Below, one piece after another: positions 1 to 11,511 of a stretch of DNA of 64,000 nucleotides. The notes beneath the pieces are model-generated. The model saw only the letters and a list, made by a program, of their open reading frames with translations, did no database searches and had not been told where the DNA came from. The DNA comes from Mytilisepta virgata. Lineage: Eukaryota > Mollusca > Bivalvia > Mytilida > Mytilidae. The translations under genes were made by a program, and so were the position numbers. The stretch's first letter is position 1; each line of letters starts with the position of its first letter. The DNA is taken from NCBI GenBank assembly GCA_028015205.1, contig CM051513.1:50852341-50916340 (forward strand), read 5' to 3'.

Positions 1-1261
1 TTAAGTTGGTGTCAACTTTTATTCCCAACAATTTTTCACACTTAGAATTTTGCAAAATTTCTGAATTTATTGTCAAGACAGGATTGACAGTCTGTGATAA
101 AATGTTTTGTCTTGTTCCAATTACCATACATTTTGTCTTAGTGCAATTTACAAACATCTTGTTGTTATTACACCATTTTTCTATTTCAGTTAAGTCTTCT
201 TGTACTTTGGGTTGTAATTCCCTTATTTCTTTACCAGACAAGTGTATAGTTGAATCATCTGCATATAAATCAGTTCTACAATTTTTTATGTGTAATGGCA
301 AGTCATTTATATACATAATGAATAAGAGAGGTCCCAATATTGAACCCTGGGGAACACCAAACTTAATGGGCAGTTTATCTGATTGAAAATTTCCAATTTG
401 AACTTGCTGTGTTCTATTATACAAGTAAGATTCGAAGAAAGAAACACTGTTTTCATCACAACCATATATTTTCAACTTTTTACAAAGGATTTCATGATCT
501 ACAACGTCAAAAGCTTTTTTTAAATCTAACAGAATTGCAAGGTTTAAATGTCCTTTATTCATTTCTTCTAAAAATTTATCAGTGATATTGATGAGAGCTG
601 TTTGACATGAATGTCCTGGCCTAAATCCGGATTGTGCTGGATGAAGGAGATTAAACTTGGATAAATAATTATATAAATGTTTTTGAACATGTCGTTCTAT
701 TAGCTTAGAGATGGTAGGCAGTACTGATATTGGTCTGTAATTTGTTGGTAGATCATTGTTTCCAGCCTTGAAAATAGGTGATACCTTTGCATTTTTCAAA
801 ACATCAGGAAAAATGCCTTTATCTATCATTTTGTTAAAAATAAATGTGAGGGAGGATGAAATAAATGGAGCACTTAATTTCAGAATTTTAGGACCAATAT
901 TGTCTGTCCCTCCAGATTTATTTACATCTAATTTAGTTAGACTTGAAAATATATCATTTATCTTTACTGGTGGTATAAAGAAATTTTCACCTGATAACTT
1001 TCCTTGGACAAATTGTTCTAAATTATCATATTTTGCTGGGTTTGAACATGTTTTACTGGTATTTCTGAGCTTTTGAACACATGTTGTAATAAAATCATTA
1101 AACTCATTAACAATAATATTTGTGTCAGTAGTTTTGCTACCATTTTCAAGTAATAGTTCATATGGTCTTACATGGTTTGAGGGATTCAGACTGTGAATAC
1201 ACTTCCATAAGATTTTTGGATCTTTAGAATTTTGGACTATATTACTGTAGTATTTCTTCTA
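1..1261 (-). pseudogene. LINE reverse transcriptase, incomplete
   Basis: An in-frame TAG at 1261-1259 separates this from the endonuclease. Beyond it the frame is open to the window edge. It reads NKSGGTDNIGPKIL, NYRPISVLP, AFDVVDHEIL, then GVPQGSILGPLLF, and YADD at 265-254, the catalytic aspartate box. These are the fingers and palm motifs of non-LTR reverse transcriptases. The thumb and C-terminal part lie outside the window. Confidence 0.88.
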
Positions 1262-2574
1262 AGCCTCATCTATAACTTGAGTTGTTTTGTTTCTCCAGAA
1301 TTTGTATTCAGCCCGAAAACCTAACTTGTGATATTTGTCCCTTATTAATCTTGCTTGTATTATCTCTTGGTTATACCATTCAGGTTGTTTGTCCCTTCTG
1401 ACCCTTTTAGAAACCACAGGAGCATGTTTATTCAATACATAATTAAAAATATCATACCACATACTGATGCATTTGGACGGATCATTTTCAAATTCGATTA
1501 AATGAAAAGGTGCATTTAACAGATCGTTTAAAAATGAATTTTCATCAAAATGTTTGAAATTTCTGTAAGTTATAGTAGTGTGGGTGTGCTTCTTTGTAAA
1601 AATATTATCCTTCCTTGTTATTCCTATAGGGTAGTGATCACTGATGCTATACTTAATTATATGTGGATCTTGAAATTTATCTAAATTTGTGATGTAAATG
1701 TGATCTATTAATGTTTTGGAAATCTCAGTAACTCTAGTAGGTTCCTTTATAACTTGATGTAAATTGAAAGTCTCCATAATACTCTTCCATTTTTTGGGCA
1801 AATTATTTTGCACTAGAAAATCTATATTAAAGTCACCACAAAGAATAATATCTGAAAATTCATTGCATTTGATAATTCTTTTTCAAAATGATCAAACCAA
1901 TCTGTTAATGAGTTTGGAGGACGATATACAAAACATAATAAAAAAGATTTCTTATGACTTGGTTTAACATTAAACCATATAGTTTCAATATTTGCAATTT
2001 CAAGTTCTTGTTTCCTATCATACTGTACATTTTCAGCAAAGTAAATGATCCAGCCACCTCCCCCATGAGTAATTCTGTCTTTTCTAATTAAATTATAACC
2101 AGGAATTATTATATCATTATCAGGTACCATGTCATTAAGGAAAGTTTCACAACAACCTATAATGTCTGGGGCATTCAAAGAATTCGTCAAATGATATTTT
2201 ATTTCATCAAACTTGTTACTTATTCTATTTACATTGTGACAGCATATGCCTTTATTACTATTAAAATTATATACATTCAGATTCTTTTTACTATGTACTT
2301 CACTCAATATATCATCTGAAACAGTGAATTTGTTACATAAGTCATAAATACATGATAGTGTAATAAAAAGACAAGTAAAAAATAGTGATAAATAACAAAT
2401 ATTGACCTCAGGGAGTATGCAAATATTTGCAATTTCTTTACATGTTTCATTAATTGGAATAGTGATAATTGCTTCAGAATCTTGCACCCTGGTGTGGTTT
2501 ATGGTTTGATAAGAAAGCTCTTTTGATAAGGAATTACATGTAAAAGCAGGTATCACTGGTGGGCAACGGCTCAC
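1262..2574 (-). pseudogene. LINE endonuclease (EEP family), frameshifted
   Basis: The minus strand has two overlapping-frame pieces, 2574-1822 and 1813-1262. The first carries GICCHNVNR, the catalytic-Glu segment CCETFL, a glycine-rich loop and VYRPPN. The second frame carries GDFNID (catalytic Asp/Asn), DHIYI and SDHYPIG (the SDH motif). The switch from YRPPN to GDFN needs a one-base frame change near 1860-1880. Such endonucleases nick the target DNA to prime reverse transcription. The segment before residue 100 contains a hydrophobic stretch and is not recognised. Confidence 0.85.
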
Positions 2575-2600
2575 AATACATCTTGTTACTGTAGTGAAAA

Positions 2601-2961
2601 GTTTTCATTAAATTATATTCTGTAACTGCCCTTGCAAAAAAACCAGTTTATTTTGTGCATATTTATTCCTTATTTGTTGATCAGGTGGCACAGATGGTGG
2701 CTATGTGGCACATAGGTTTGCATTGAAGCATATGGAAATCACAGTATCATCAGCATGTCTGAAACTGCAAGGTGTATGCTATTAAAGCCTTGATATACAA
2801 AAAATATTAGATATGCAGCATTCATTATCCATATCCAGGTGATCGATTCAGGCTGCATATCCAGGCGGGTGATTTAGGCTTCTTTATAATGCTGAATGGA
2901 TGAACTTCTGGCATGCTGCATTTTATTAATTAAAGAATGCTGTTTTTTTTTCTCATTTCAG
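2601..2961. other. Intron sequence with nothing recognised
   Basis: This is AT-rich DNA between the retrotransposon and the first visible ADAM10 exon. It ends in that exon's polypyrimidine tract and acceptor. Confidence 0.6.
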
Positions 2962-3134
2962 AGGCTTCCGGAGGAATCTGTGAAACTTTTAAATCTTTTC
3001 CTGAAGGTGGACGACAAGTAATGAAATCTCTCAATACAGGAATAGTAACTCTGGTTAATTATGGTGATGATGTCGCCCCACGTGTTTCTCAGCTCACATT
3101 TGCTCATGAAGTCGGGCATAATTTTGGATCCCCA
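2962..3134 (+). CDS. ADAM10: ADAM10 exon: end of protease domain up to the zinc site ([10 protein letters not shown])
   Basis: Begins after a pyrimidine-rich acceptor (TTTCTCATTTCAG, ending 2961) and ends at donor GTAAGC (3135). The exon supplies the last two bases of a split codon and 57 full codons, phase 0 at its end. It contains [13 protein letters not shown], and [12 protein letters not shown] at 3099-3134. HEVGH carries two zinc-ligand histidines and the catalytic Glu of the HExxHxxGxxHD metzincin motif. The third His and the Asp are the first residues of the next exon. The frame upstream of the acceptor is intronic, so an ATG at 2937 is not a start. Confidence 0.95.
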
Positions 3135-3225
3135 GTAAGCATAAATATATTAATTCTCAATTGAGTTTACAGAACATACATGTAGCTTGAACCAAATGTT
3201 TGAAGTTGGATTTGTGTAGATATAT

Positions 3226-3615
3226 CACCCTTGTATCTGATATTGTGTTTCCAAAGTTTGCCGATAGTTGAGAAGTCATTGTCATAACGTTACCCTTGTA
3301 TCTGATATTGTGTTTCCAAAGTTTGCCGATAGTTGAGAAGTCATTGTCATTACGTTACCCTTTTATCTGATATTGTGTTTCCAAAGTTTGCCGATAGTTG
3401 AGAAGTCATTGTCATTACGTTACCCTTGTATCTGATATTGTGTTTCCAAAGTTTGCCGATAGTTGAGAAGTCATTGTCATAACATTACCCTTGTATCTGA
3501 TATTGTGTTTCCAAAGTTTGCCGATAGTTGAGAAGTCATTGTCATAACATTACCCTTGTATCTGATATTGTGTTTCCAAAGTTTGCTGATAGTTGAGAAG
3601 TCATTGTCAATACGT
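3226..3615. repeat. 65-bp minisatellite, about 6 copies
   Basis: The phrase TATTGTGTTTCCAAAG recurs at 3241, 3306, 3371, 3436, 3501 and 3566, an exact 65-bp step. Copies differ at only a few bases, such as cgttaccc/cattaccc. It lies about 90 bases after an ADAM10 exon. Single diverged relatives occur downstream of two other exons, near 10665 and 25505. Confidence 0.95.
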
Positions 3616-4030
3616 TGTATAGAACATCATGGACATCTAAAAGAATCATGTTGTCATGTATGGTCCTGATACCATAAGTCCATTGTCATTTAGTGAGTCT
3701 TTGTGATATGATTGAAAGAACATAAAATGACATTACAGTGGATGTGGATCAATTAGACCAAATTCTGATATATATCATCATGGAGATCTACACTCATAAA
3801 AACTTGTCAATGGTGTTTTGTCCAGAATGTAGGAAACAATAATTGATATTTCCTTGTGGACCCCTGACAAATAAAGATCATATATTACACACCTTTCAAA
3901 GTATCCCTGCCCTCACCTAGTGTTCGTACAGGTTATGGAATCCTGGAAAATTTCCCGAAATTTATTTTATCTAGAAAAAGCCTTGGAAAGTACTGACAGC
4001 TTAAAATCTGATGAAATTTAGGGAAAAAAG

Positions 4031-4475
4031 GTGTGTGAACCCTGTCACCCACAAATGAAGTTGGGGGTATATAGATTTCAGTCTGTCTGTCTGTCTGTCT
4101 GTCTGTCCAAAATAATGTCCTACATTACATGCATGATTCTCATGAAACTTAATGGAGTGTTAGATCACTATATGCAGATTTGCATATTGTCAGGATTTTC
4201 TGTTTGGACAAGAAATGTAAAAGATATGGCTGTTTGGACTTAGGCATTTCTTAACAAAACTTTGTTCCAGATGTTGTCTGCAACTCCTCCTACATTACTT
4301 GCATGATTCTCATGAAAATTTATGGAGTGTTAGATCACATTATGGAGATGTGCATATTTCAGTATTTTTTGTTTGGCGAGTAGTTTGAAAAATATGATGT
4401 TTTGAACTTTGTGTAGGCTTAAAAACAGACATGTTGCTGCGGGGGGTATAAGTCCCTTTCAGGACAGTTCTAGTT
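4031..4475 (+). mobile_element. Short Helitron-like element ending in hairpin plus CTAGTT
   Basis: It contains GGGGGTATATAG and a (GTCT)n microsatellite at 4080-4108, two internal copies of a segment with CCTACATTACxTGCATGATTC, and ends GGGGGGTATAAGTCC. The end has a hairpin GTCC/GGAC (4452-4455 with 4462-4465) followed by CTAG at 4470-4473 and TT. The element at 42656-43092 has the same layout. It has no coding capacity. Confidence 0.6.
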
Positions 4476-4502
4476 ATTAATAAAAATTTTACTATCTATT
4501 AG

Positions 4503-4701
4503 CATGACAGTGGACGACAGTGTGCTCCATATGGTACCACTGCAGATGATGCCAGTCAAGGTAACTACATTATGTATGCTAGTGCCACCAAAGGGAACCA
4601 GCCACACAATGATGACTTCTCTCCCTGTAGTAAAGACAACATGACCAGAGTAATGGATGCTGTCTTCAATCAAAGATATGGAAAGAGGAATTGCTTTAAA
4701 G
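4503..4701 (+). CDS. ADAM10: ADAM10 exon: third zinc ligand and Met-turn of the protease domain
   Basis: Acceptor TATTAG ends at 4502 and donor GTTAGT begins at 4702. The 199-nt exon has 66 codons plus one base (phase 1). It opens with HDSG, completing the zinc motif, and carries NYIMYA, the Met-turn below the active site of metzincins. It ends in NCFK, matching the end of the catalytic domain. Length is close to the vertebrate segment. The acceptor has a weak polypyrimidine tract, but frame and homology fix the boundary. Confidence 0.95.
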
Positions 4702-4783
4702 GTTAGTTAAAAAAAACAATGTACAGTCAACTCTCATTGTCGAAAACTTGTTTTAGTCAAAATTTTCTAGTGGTCCCAAATTT

Positions 4784-6707
4784 TTTATACAACCGCAAAA
4801 TTTTTGCGGTCGTATATTGGTATGACGTTGGCATCGTCGTCCGAAGACATTTGGTTTCCGCACTGTAACTTTAGTATAAGTTAATAGAAATCTATGAAAT
4901 TTAAACACAAGGTTTATGACCACAAAAGGAAGGTTGGGATTGATTTTGGGAGTTTTGGTCCCAACAGTTTAAGAATTAGGGGCCAAAAAAGGGCCCAATA
5001 AGCATTTTTCTTGGTTTTCGCACAATAACTCTAGTATAAGTAAATAGCAATCTATGAAATTTTAACACAAGGTTTATGACCATTTTTTGGAGTTTTGATC
5101 CCAACAGTTTAGGAATTAGGGGCTAAAAAAGGGCCCAAATAAGCATTTTTCTTGGTTTTTGCACAATAACTTTAGTATAAGTAAATAGAAATCTATGATA
5201 TTATCTTGTTGTAAGGGAGGTAATCCAAACACATTTAAAGTAAAATATTGTGTATGATTCAATTATGTATAAAGAAATGTAGATTGTCTTGGGGTGATTT
5301 ATAGCTGTCAATTTATTTTTAGAAGTTACTATTAATTAATATTAATTTTAGCCATATGTCATTTTCTATTTTAAGACTTCAATGATGTATTTAAATGGGT
5401 AATTATGTTTGCAAACTCCATGAGAAATTTAAATAGGGACTATGACCTTATCTTGAGGGAAAGAATTTTTTTTTTGGAAAAAGGGAAAGGTCGGGGGGGG
5501 GGGGGGGGGGGGGTGAAAATTTAGGGGGTAAATAAGAAATTATGGGGGGGGGGGACAATTTTTTCTCATTTCAGATTTCAGAAATTAAAAAGAAAATTTC
5601 TTCAAACATTTTTTTTTTGCAAAAAAGGGTTGGGGGGGGGGGGGGGGGTACAATAAGTTTTTTTTTTTTTTTTTTTGGGGAGGGGGGGTCAATACGCAAT
5701 AGCATAGTGTATTTTTTTTCTCATTTCATATTTCATAAATTAAAAAGATTTCAAATTTTTTTTAGGAAGAAAAGGGTGGGGGGGTTACAATAAATTTTAT
5801 TGTTTTTTGGGGGTTTTTTTTGGGATGGGAGGTTAATGTGCAACTTCATAGTGTATTGCACAAAAGCTAAAAAAGTGGTAAATTATTTTTTTTTGGGGGG
5901 GGGGGGGGGAGGGGGGCAATTCTCCACAGCATATTGTATTGCACAAAAAGCGAAAAATTGAATATAAATTCAAATCATATGACCAATTCTAAGTTCTTTG
6001 ATTTCGGTTATTCTGTGTCAGAAACCTATTATGAGTCAAATATTTAAAGAAATTTTCAATTGCACAGTATTGTGCAATAGCAATTAATCTTCAATTGCAC
6101 AGTATTGCGCAATAGCAAGAAATTGATATGTGTGCCCTGTTATCAAAACTTTATTATTAGCAAATTCCATTGGAAATTTGCCAATAACTTTAGTTTAATG
6201 AACTTCATTTGAAATTTGCCAATATAAAATGTGCTGATGAAGCTTTTTTGTTTATCTCATCTAAACTGCTTTTAAATTATGTATATTTAAAATTTGCCAT
6301 CCATGATTATGATGTCATGTTCTATTTTAATACGTTTATGGTGTATTTAAATGGGCTGTTATGGTTGCAAAGTATAAAGAAATTGTTGGGGGGGGATTTG
6401 AAAACAAAATTTAGTGGGTGTAAATGAGAAATTGGGAATGGGGTTAATTTTTTTCTCATTTCATATTGCGTAAATTTAAAAAGATAATTTCAAATTTTTT
6501 TTAGCAAAAAAAAGGGGGGGGGTTTACAATAAATTTTATTGTTTTTTTGGGTTTTTTTTTGGGAGGGGTTGGTCAATGTGCAACTTCATAGTGTATTGCA
6601 CAAAAGCTAAAAAAGGGGTAAATTTTTTTTGGGGGGGGGGGGAGGGGGGCTATTCAGGGTTTAACATCTGCGGTCGTATCTAGCTGCGCCCGGCGGAGCA
6701 TTTTATT
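4784..6707 (+). mobile_element. CGACCGC-family element, copy in the second visible intron
   Basis: The 5' end is TTTATACAACCGCAAAATTTTTGCGGTCGTAT, a near-perfect hairpin. The 3' end is TGCGGTCGTAT then CTAGCTGCGCCCGGCGG and TTTTATT. The left arm of the 5' hairpin is thus repeated inverted near the 3' end. The interior has units beginning TTTGGTTTTCGCACxATAACT and several poly-T/poly-G tracts (one G-run of about 21 near 5493-5513). It does not encode a protein. Confidence 0.75.
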
Positions 6708-7149
6708 CCATAATGTATTTTTCTAACATGTATTTTGACTTGATGTGTCGAAATTAAATGTCGAAATGTCGCTTGTCTCGAAATAAAATTGTTGTCACTG
6801 TATTACAAAATGCAATTAAATTTTAGTTATCTTGGAGTAATACAAACATATCAAATAATTACCTCGGGATAAAAGCTTCAACAGTTAATACAAAAATTAG
6901 TACATTAACCACTGACGGTCTTATCTGAGGGTTACATTGACTCCACATGATGGTACTGTGGGTATGGTCATTCGTTTTTGTTGTACTGGTTTCCAGAATG
7001 CATTGAAAATGTACAGTTGTCACTAGAATAGTCTGAAAATGTTGGCAATCAGGAAATGTTGATTGTTACACGTCCAGTTCAAATTTTTCAGAGTTATCCT
7101 TCTTTGTAATTCTTAAATTATAAAATGACTGCTTAATGGCTAATTACAG
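6708..7149. other. Intron sequence with nothing recognised
   Basis: This is unique-looking AT-rich DNA running up to the acceptor of the disintegrin exon. Confidence 0.6.
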
Positions 7150-7297
7150 ATTCCGATGAAGCATTCTGTGGTAACAGCATCAAAGAAGGAGACGAAGAAT
7201 GTGATTGTGGTTATGCAGAGGACTGTACAGATAACTGTTGTGTTGGGAGACAGTCTGATGGCACTGGTTGTCTGAGAAAAGCAGGAGTGGTATGCAG
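7150..7297 (+). CDS. ADAM10: ADAM10 exon: disintegrin domain, first half
   Basis: Acceptor TTACAG ends at 7149. The donor is GTACTA at 7298, a weak match to consensus. The first base of the first codon comes from the previous exon, and two bases are left over at the end. The product contains FCGN, EGDEECDCGY, CTDNCC and GCLRKAGVVC, the cysteine pattern of the ADAM10 disintegrin domain. No RGD is present, as is usual for ADAM10. The domain folds beside the protease and, in the vertebrate enzyme, helps position substrates. Confidence 0.94.
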
Positions 7298-7384
7298 GTA
7301 CTATATGCCGAAACTTTCAGTTGTTTGATAGACTTGTTTATTTTCATTCCCCATCTCTGAACGAAAAGACATATAGATTTACTG

Positions 7385-7532
7385 TTTTCTGTCTACATTT
7401 GTCCATATGTCTACATCTCTTTATCTGTACATCTGTCTACATCTGTCCAATTGTTTACATTTCTCCATCTGTCTACATCTTTCTACATCTATACATCTGT
7501 CTACATCTGTCTACATCTGTCCAGTCTGGTTA
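7385..7532. repeat. Degenerate short repeat of CTACATCTGTC type
   Basis: Repeated ACATCTGTC/ACATCTGTCC words of about 11 bases continue for roughly 150 bases, just after the disintegrin exon. Confidence 0.7.
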
Positions 7533-7559
7533 AGGTTTTGTGTTTAGTTTCCTTTTTAT

Positions 7560-8215
7560 CAGAAGCCCCTTGAGACATATCAATGATATTATACAATTAG
7601 AAACCTCTTAACACTGAACAAAATTCAATAATATAGTGTGACATCACATGAAATCCTCTTACTTTATATATTGCATTTCTCACACAATTGGGTCACTATT
7701 ACCTAAATTCCCTTCCTAAGTGACTGTTAATTTTTTGCATTGAGATTCATGTCTCAGAAACCTATTGAAATATATCGGTATTAATGATATTACATCACTT
7801 CAGTCATCTTGCTTTGTACAACAAAATTCAGCAAATGTTTAGTCACCATGATAAACATTTTATGCTTGCATGACTGTAGGTAAATTTTAGTTAGGCAATT
7901 TTTTACAGAACCTTTAGAAAATATATCAATGATATGTCTACAGTTGTCTTATATAGAACAATACAACCTCAAGCAAGTTGTAATACTATCACCTACATGT
8001 ATGTTATATTTTTTAAGAGTGACTTTGGTTTATATATATTCTTTAATGATACATGTAAATCAATATTTTACAATCATGTTGTATATACATGTATATCAAT
8101 ATTTTACAATCAGGTTGTATATTTCAACACAGATGATCAAACTTTTAGTCACCATGACCAACATTCCATGTTTGAGTAATTCCTTTAGATTTTAGCTTTT
8201 AGATCAAGATCTCAG
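7560..8215. repeat. Degenerate tandem repeat, about 3 units of roughly 180 bp
   Basis: Segments with cagaaacct...atatatcaatgatat and agtcaccatga...aacatt recur three times between 7560 and 8215. Units have diverged. The frames open across 7929-8195 lie in this repeat and are not genes. Confidence 0.5.
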
Positions 8216-8521
8216 GTCCTGATTTTAATTCTGTGGATTCATTATTCGTGGTTTTGGCAATTTTTTCACTTGTAGAATATAACTGCTCAGATTAAAATCT
8301 TTAAAAAGTTTTTGAAAGTCGGAAAATTATACCTTAAGTCCTTGAATTTTATGAACAAAAAAATGTATGAAGAGATAGGATTATAAAATCTTTATGCAGA
8401 TATGTCTGAGGAAGGAGTTAAGTATGATTATTATACCTTATAATATAATAAAATAAATCTATTGGCTAATAAATGATCACATGACATAGAATAATTCAGA
8501 TATTTCATTATAATTGGTGGT

Positions 8522-8772
8522 GCCGGGGAATAACCTCGACAAAATTCATTCGTCCGATGAATAACCCCATTATTCCCCGCAGGTGAATAACCCTTACAAT
8601 CGATATGTTACACAAAAATATTTGTTCGGTATAATAAAACAGTTATGGCCCTATGAGCCTAGAGATATCCAAAATGGTCAATCCTGCTAAAGCCCTCAGG
8701 GAAATAACCCTTCAACAGGGTTGACCATTTTGGATATCTCCCTCCTCAGAGGGCCGTAATTGTATAATATGC
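8522..8772. repeat. Foldback (palindromic) element
   Basis: A hairpin GCCGGGGAATAA / TTATTCCCCGC sits at 8522-8581. It is followed by a longer foldback in which GAGATATCCAAAATGGTCAA (8661-8680) pairs with TTGACCATTTTGGATATCTC (8721-8740). Pairing extends outward through tatggccct and agggccgtaa, to about 65 bases per arm. Confidence 0.8.
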
Positions 8773-9020
8773 TTTGACCTATATTTCATGCTTTTATTAA
8801 ATCAGGATGCAGTGAAGTTTGGTGGCTCAAATGTTCTATCGAAATCTGTTTGAGTTACTGAAGTTTGTTCAAGTACACAGTGCCATACCATATAGGACTT
8901 GGTATATAGCTGGTCGTCACCATCAACAATTTTTTGAATTACAAATTTAATAGGTTAATCACTAATTAACAGTTTTCATAATGTGACACATCTACTTCCT
9001 GTTGAACGATTCCACCATAC

Positions 9021-9871
9021 ATTTTTAGCTCACCTTGCATATAAGCTATTACCATCACTTGACATCCAGCACCTAGTGTAAACTTTCCTTTAAACATCTT
9101 TTCTTCTGTAACCACTGGATCAATTTGGACCAAACTTTAGTGGTATGTTCCTTGGGTGACCCACTTCCAAACTTATGTCCAGCATTCCCAATTTCCAAAC
9201 AACATGGCTGCTGTAAATAAAAATAGAAAAAAAGAGGGGATGACATTGGGCCCTAACCAAAAATTCATTTAAAAATCTTCTTGTCTAAAACCACTCCGCC
9301 AATTGGAGCGAGACTTGGCAGCAATGATCCAATAGATGGTCCTCTTTCAGAATTGTCCAATGACCCAGACTGTCAACCAAGATAGCTGCTACATACAAAC
9401 TTAGTTTAACGTAGGACCCTATGGAAAAATTTATTTAAAAATCTTCTTGTCTGAAACCGTTAAGCCAATTAAAACCAAACCTGGCAGCAATGGTCCTTAC
9501 ATGGTCCTCTTTCAGAATTTTGTCTGATCACCCAGACCTTTACAAAAATAAATTTTACATGTTTGTTCTCTGCCGAACTTAGTTTAACTTTGGACCCTAT
9601 GGGATAAATCATTTAAAAATCTTCTTGTCTGAAACCACTGGCCAATTTGGAACTAGACTTGGCAGCAATGGTCCTTAGATGGTCCTCTTTCATAATTGTT
9701 TCCGATGACCTGGACTGTCAACCAAGATGGCAACCACAGCTGAACTTAGTTTAACATAGGACCTGATGGGAAAACCAGCCAAGATGACTGCTATACTTAC
9801 ATTTTTAGTTCTGCTCAAGGTGGGACAGATAAATCCAGGTGAGCAATGCAGGATCTTGAGAACCTCTAGTT
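9021..9871 (+). mobile_element. AGCTCACC-family element, diverged copy
   Basis: It starts TTTTTAGCTCACCTTG and ends CCAGGTGAGCAATGCAGGATCTTGAGAACCTCTAGTT (CTAG at 9866-9869). The interior has internal units with the words ttcttgtctgaaacc, ggcagcaatggtcc and aagatggc. It is flanked on both sides (8895-9015 and 9940-10180) by related degenerate sequence with ACTTCCTGTTxAAC, so it seems to have inserted into an older repeat. Confidence 0.75.
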
Positions 9872-10398
9872 CGCTATGTGGCCTATGGAAATTTTTGGTT
9901 GCAAAATTCTCAGCAACTACAGGCCACAACTAATTCAAGGTTGATGTGAACCATCACCATGATGAGTTGTAAAGTGAATACTAATTTTGTATCTGTGGCA
10001 CATTTACTTCCTTTTTAGACCCTACATTTTCACTATATGGAATATTGAAACAACTATTTCATAAATGGTATGAATGATTATCATGATGGGGTGTAAGGTT
10101 GTACCGATTTTTTTGTACCTGTGTCACAGCTTCCTGTTTAACCATTCCAACTTAAAATTTGGACCTATCAAAAATGTCTTTGAGCAGGGGCATTTGTAAG
10201 CTTTAAACTTACAGCTCTTTTATTAAACTTAGTGTTGTGTCCGATGATTTTGTCAGACCATTTAGGGCTTTGCATTTCACTGATGTTTCTTTTTTGAGAT
10301 ATGTTTTTACCCCATTCCTGTCATGTAATTCAAAATATTTATTGACTAGCTGATTTTTTGTTGACTGTTCATTGTCTACATATTTTATCTATTTATAG

Positions 10399-10500
10399 TC
10401 CGTCTGAAGGATCATGCTGCGACCCAGGCACTTGTAATTACAAACCACCTTCTGTGGAGTGTAGACCCGTCTCAGATTGTATGGAAAACCAGAATTGTAG
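10399..10500 (+). CDS. ADAM10: ADAM10 exon: disintegrin domain, second half, ending at an AT-AC donor
   Basis: Acceptor TTATAG ends at 10398. With the two bases carried in, the exon gives 34 codons plus two bases. It contains SPSEGSCC, TCNYKPPS, VECRPVSDC and MENQNC. It stops at position 10500, directly before ATATCCTTT, which is a U12-type donor rather than GT. Joining to 25174 gives C-x5-C-x6-C across the splice, the spacing I expect from vertebrate ADAM10. That agreement is the main reason for choosing this boundary over the nearby GT at 10497. Confidence 0.9.
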
Positions 10501-10509
10501 ATATCCTTT
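10501..10509 (+). promoter_or_regulatory. U12-type (minor spliceosome) 5' splice site, AT-AC class
   Basis: The intron begins ATATCCTTT, matching the minor-class donor consensus RTATCCTTT with A at +1. The paired 3' site at 25172-25173 ends in AC and is preceded by a perfect U12 branch site. The exon join keeps the frame and the cysteine spacing of the disintegrin/cysteine-rich region. Confidence 0.88.
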
Positions 10510-11480
10510 TACAATGATAAGTGTAACACAATGGCTATAAACAGTATATTATGTAAGCTATTGGGTGATAAAGTATATTTCTTTTTGATGGAATAGAATT
10601 GATACACATGTATCATTTCCAAGTTGAAACATGTTTCTTATTTTATATGAAATAAGTTGGGTATTTAATGTTTCCAAAGCCTGCCAATTGTTAATGAGAT
10701 CATTGTCATTATTTTACACTGGTAAATAGAATAGTCACATGGTCATTTATGATCCAGATACATATATGTACATGTACGTTAAAACTGAAAAGGTAAACCA
10801 GAGACTACTAAGGTGGTAAGAAAATGCCTGAGAAAGACTGATTTTTGATACAGAAATACATGAAAACAAAGTAATGCCCATAGCTGTGCATGCACAGGCT
10901 AACCTTTTTACTTTACAGAGTACATGTATTTTACATAACAAATTTCATGTCTTAAATAAAACCCTGATAATGGAAAGTTAGTTTTAGGAGGTTTAAATAT
11001 CTGGCATATTAGTACTAAAATCTTAAAATAGGTTGATAAATGGTTTGGAAACATGTTATTTCTTTATTATGACCTCATTTCAAGACTAAAACTTGACATC
11101 TGAAGAATAAAGCATCTCTTCTCCTACCTTAAAATTACTCAGAGTCATTTTGTAATAATTTCTTTTTTTTTTTAAAAAACATGCTTTTGAAAGGTTATTA
11201 ATTTTATAAAGCCTTACTGAGACTTAAATAACACAGCCAAAAACATATTGAAATTTATTAGATTTACAGAGGACTAGTTCTCAGCCAGTTTGATATATTA
11301 TAGGATAATTCAAAAGATAAAAGAACCATTACAAATTAATTTAAGCTTACCCACAGAAGGAATTTAGTCTTGGTATTATTTTATTGATATTGTCAAAAAT
11401 GATATAGAATAAATCCTCAAAATAAATCAAATAACTCTTTAATAAAGTCAAGAATGTCATATGAGAAAATTACTTGTCTT
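10501..11480. other. Start of the AT-AC intron, no gene seen
   Basis: This is AT-rich DNA. One diverged single copy of the 65-bp minisatellite unit lies near 10665-10720. The minus-strand open frame at 10747-10941 shows no recognisable protein and is probably chance. Confidence 0.6.
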
Positions 11481-11511
11481 TTCTGGGGGTCATTAAGGGT
11501 TTTTTAGTTTT

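Larger units (their letters stand above)
1..2600 (-). mobile_element. Non-LTR retrotransposon (Jockey/CR1-like), antisense, cut by the window start
   Basis: On the minus strand an apurinic-type endonuclease is followed by a reverse transcriptase, the order of Jockey/CR1/L2-like LINEs. It lies antisense to ADAM10, upstream of the first visible exon and probably in an intron. The 3' end runs off the window. One frameshift and one in-frame stop break the reading frame, so this copy is not intact, but conserved motifs remain readable, which suggests a fairly young insertion. Confidence 0.88.

Noticed and set aside
2937..3164. Start of a protein at ATG 2937
   Set aside because: The ATG lies in the polypyrimidine tract of an intron. 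The coding exon starts after the acceptor at 2961.
3226..3615. CRISPR-like array (regular repeats)
   Set aside because: Units are directly adjacent without unique spacers, in a eukaryotic intron. The same applies to the 37-, 40-, 47- and 66-bp arrays.
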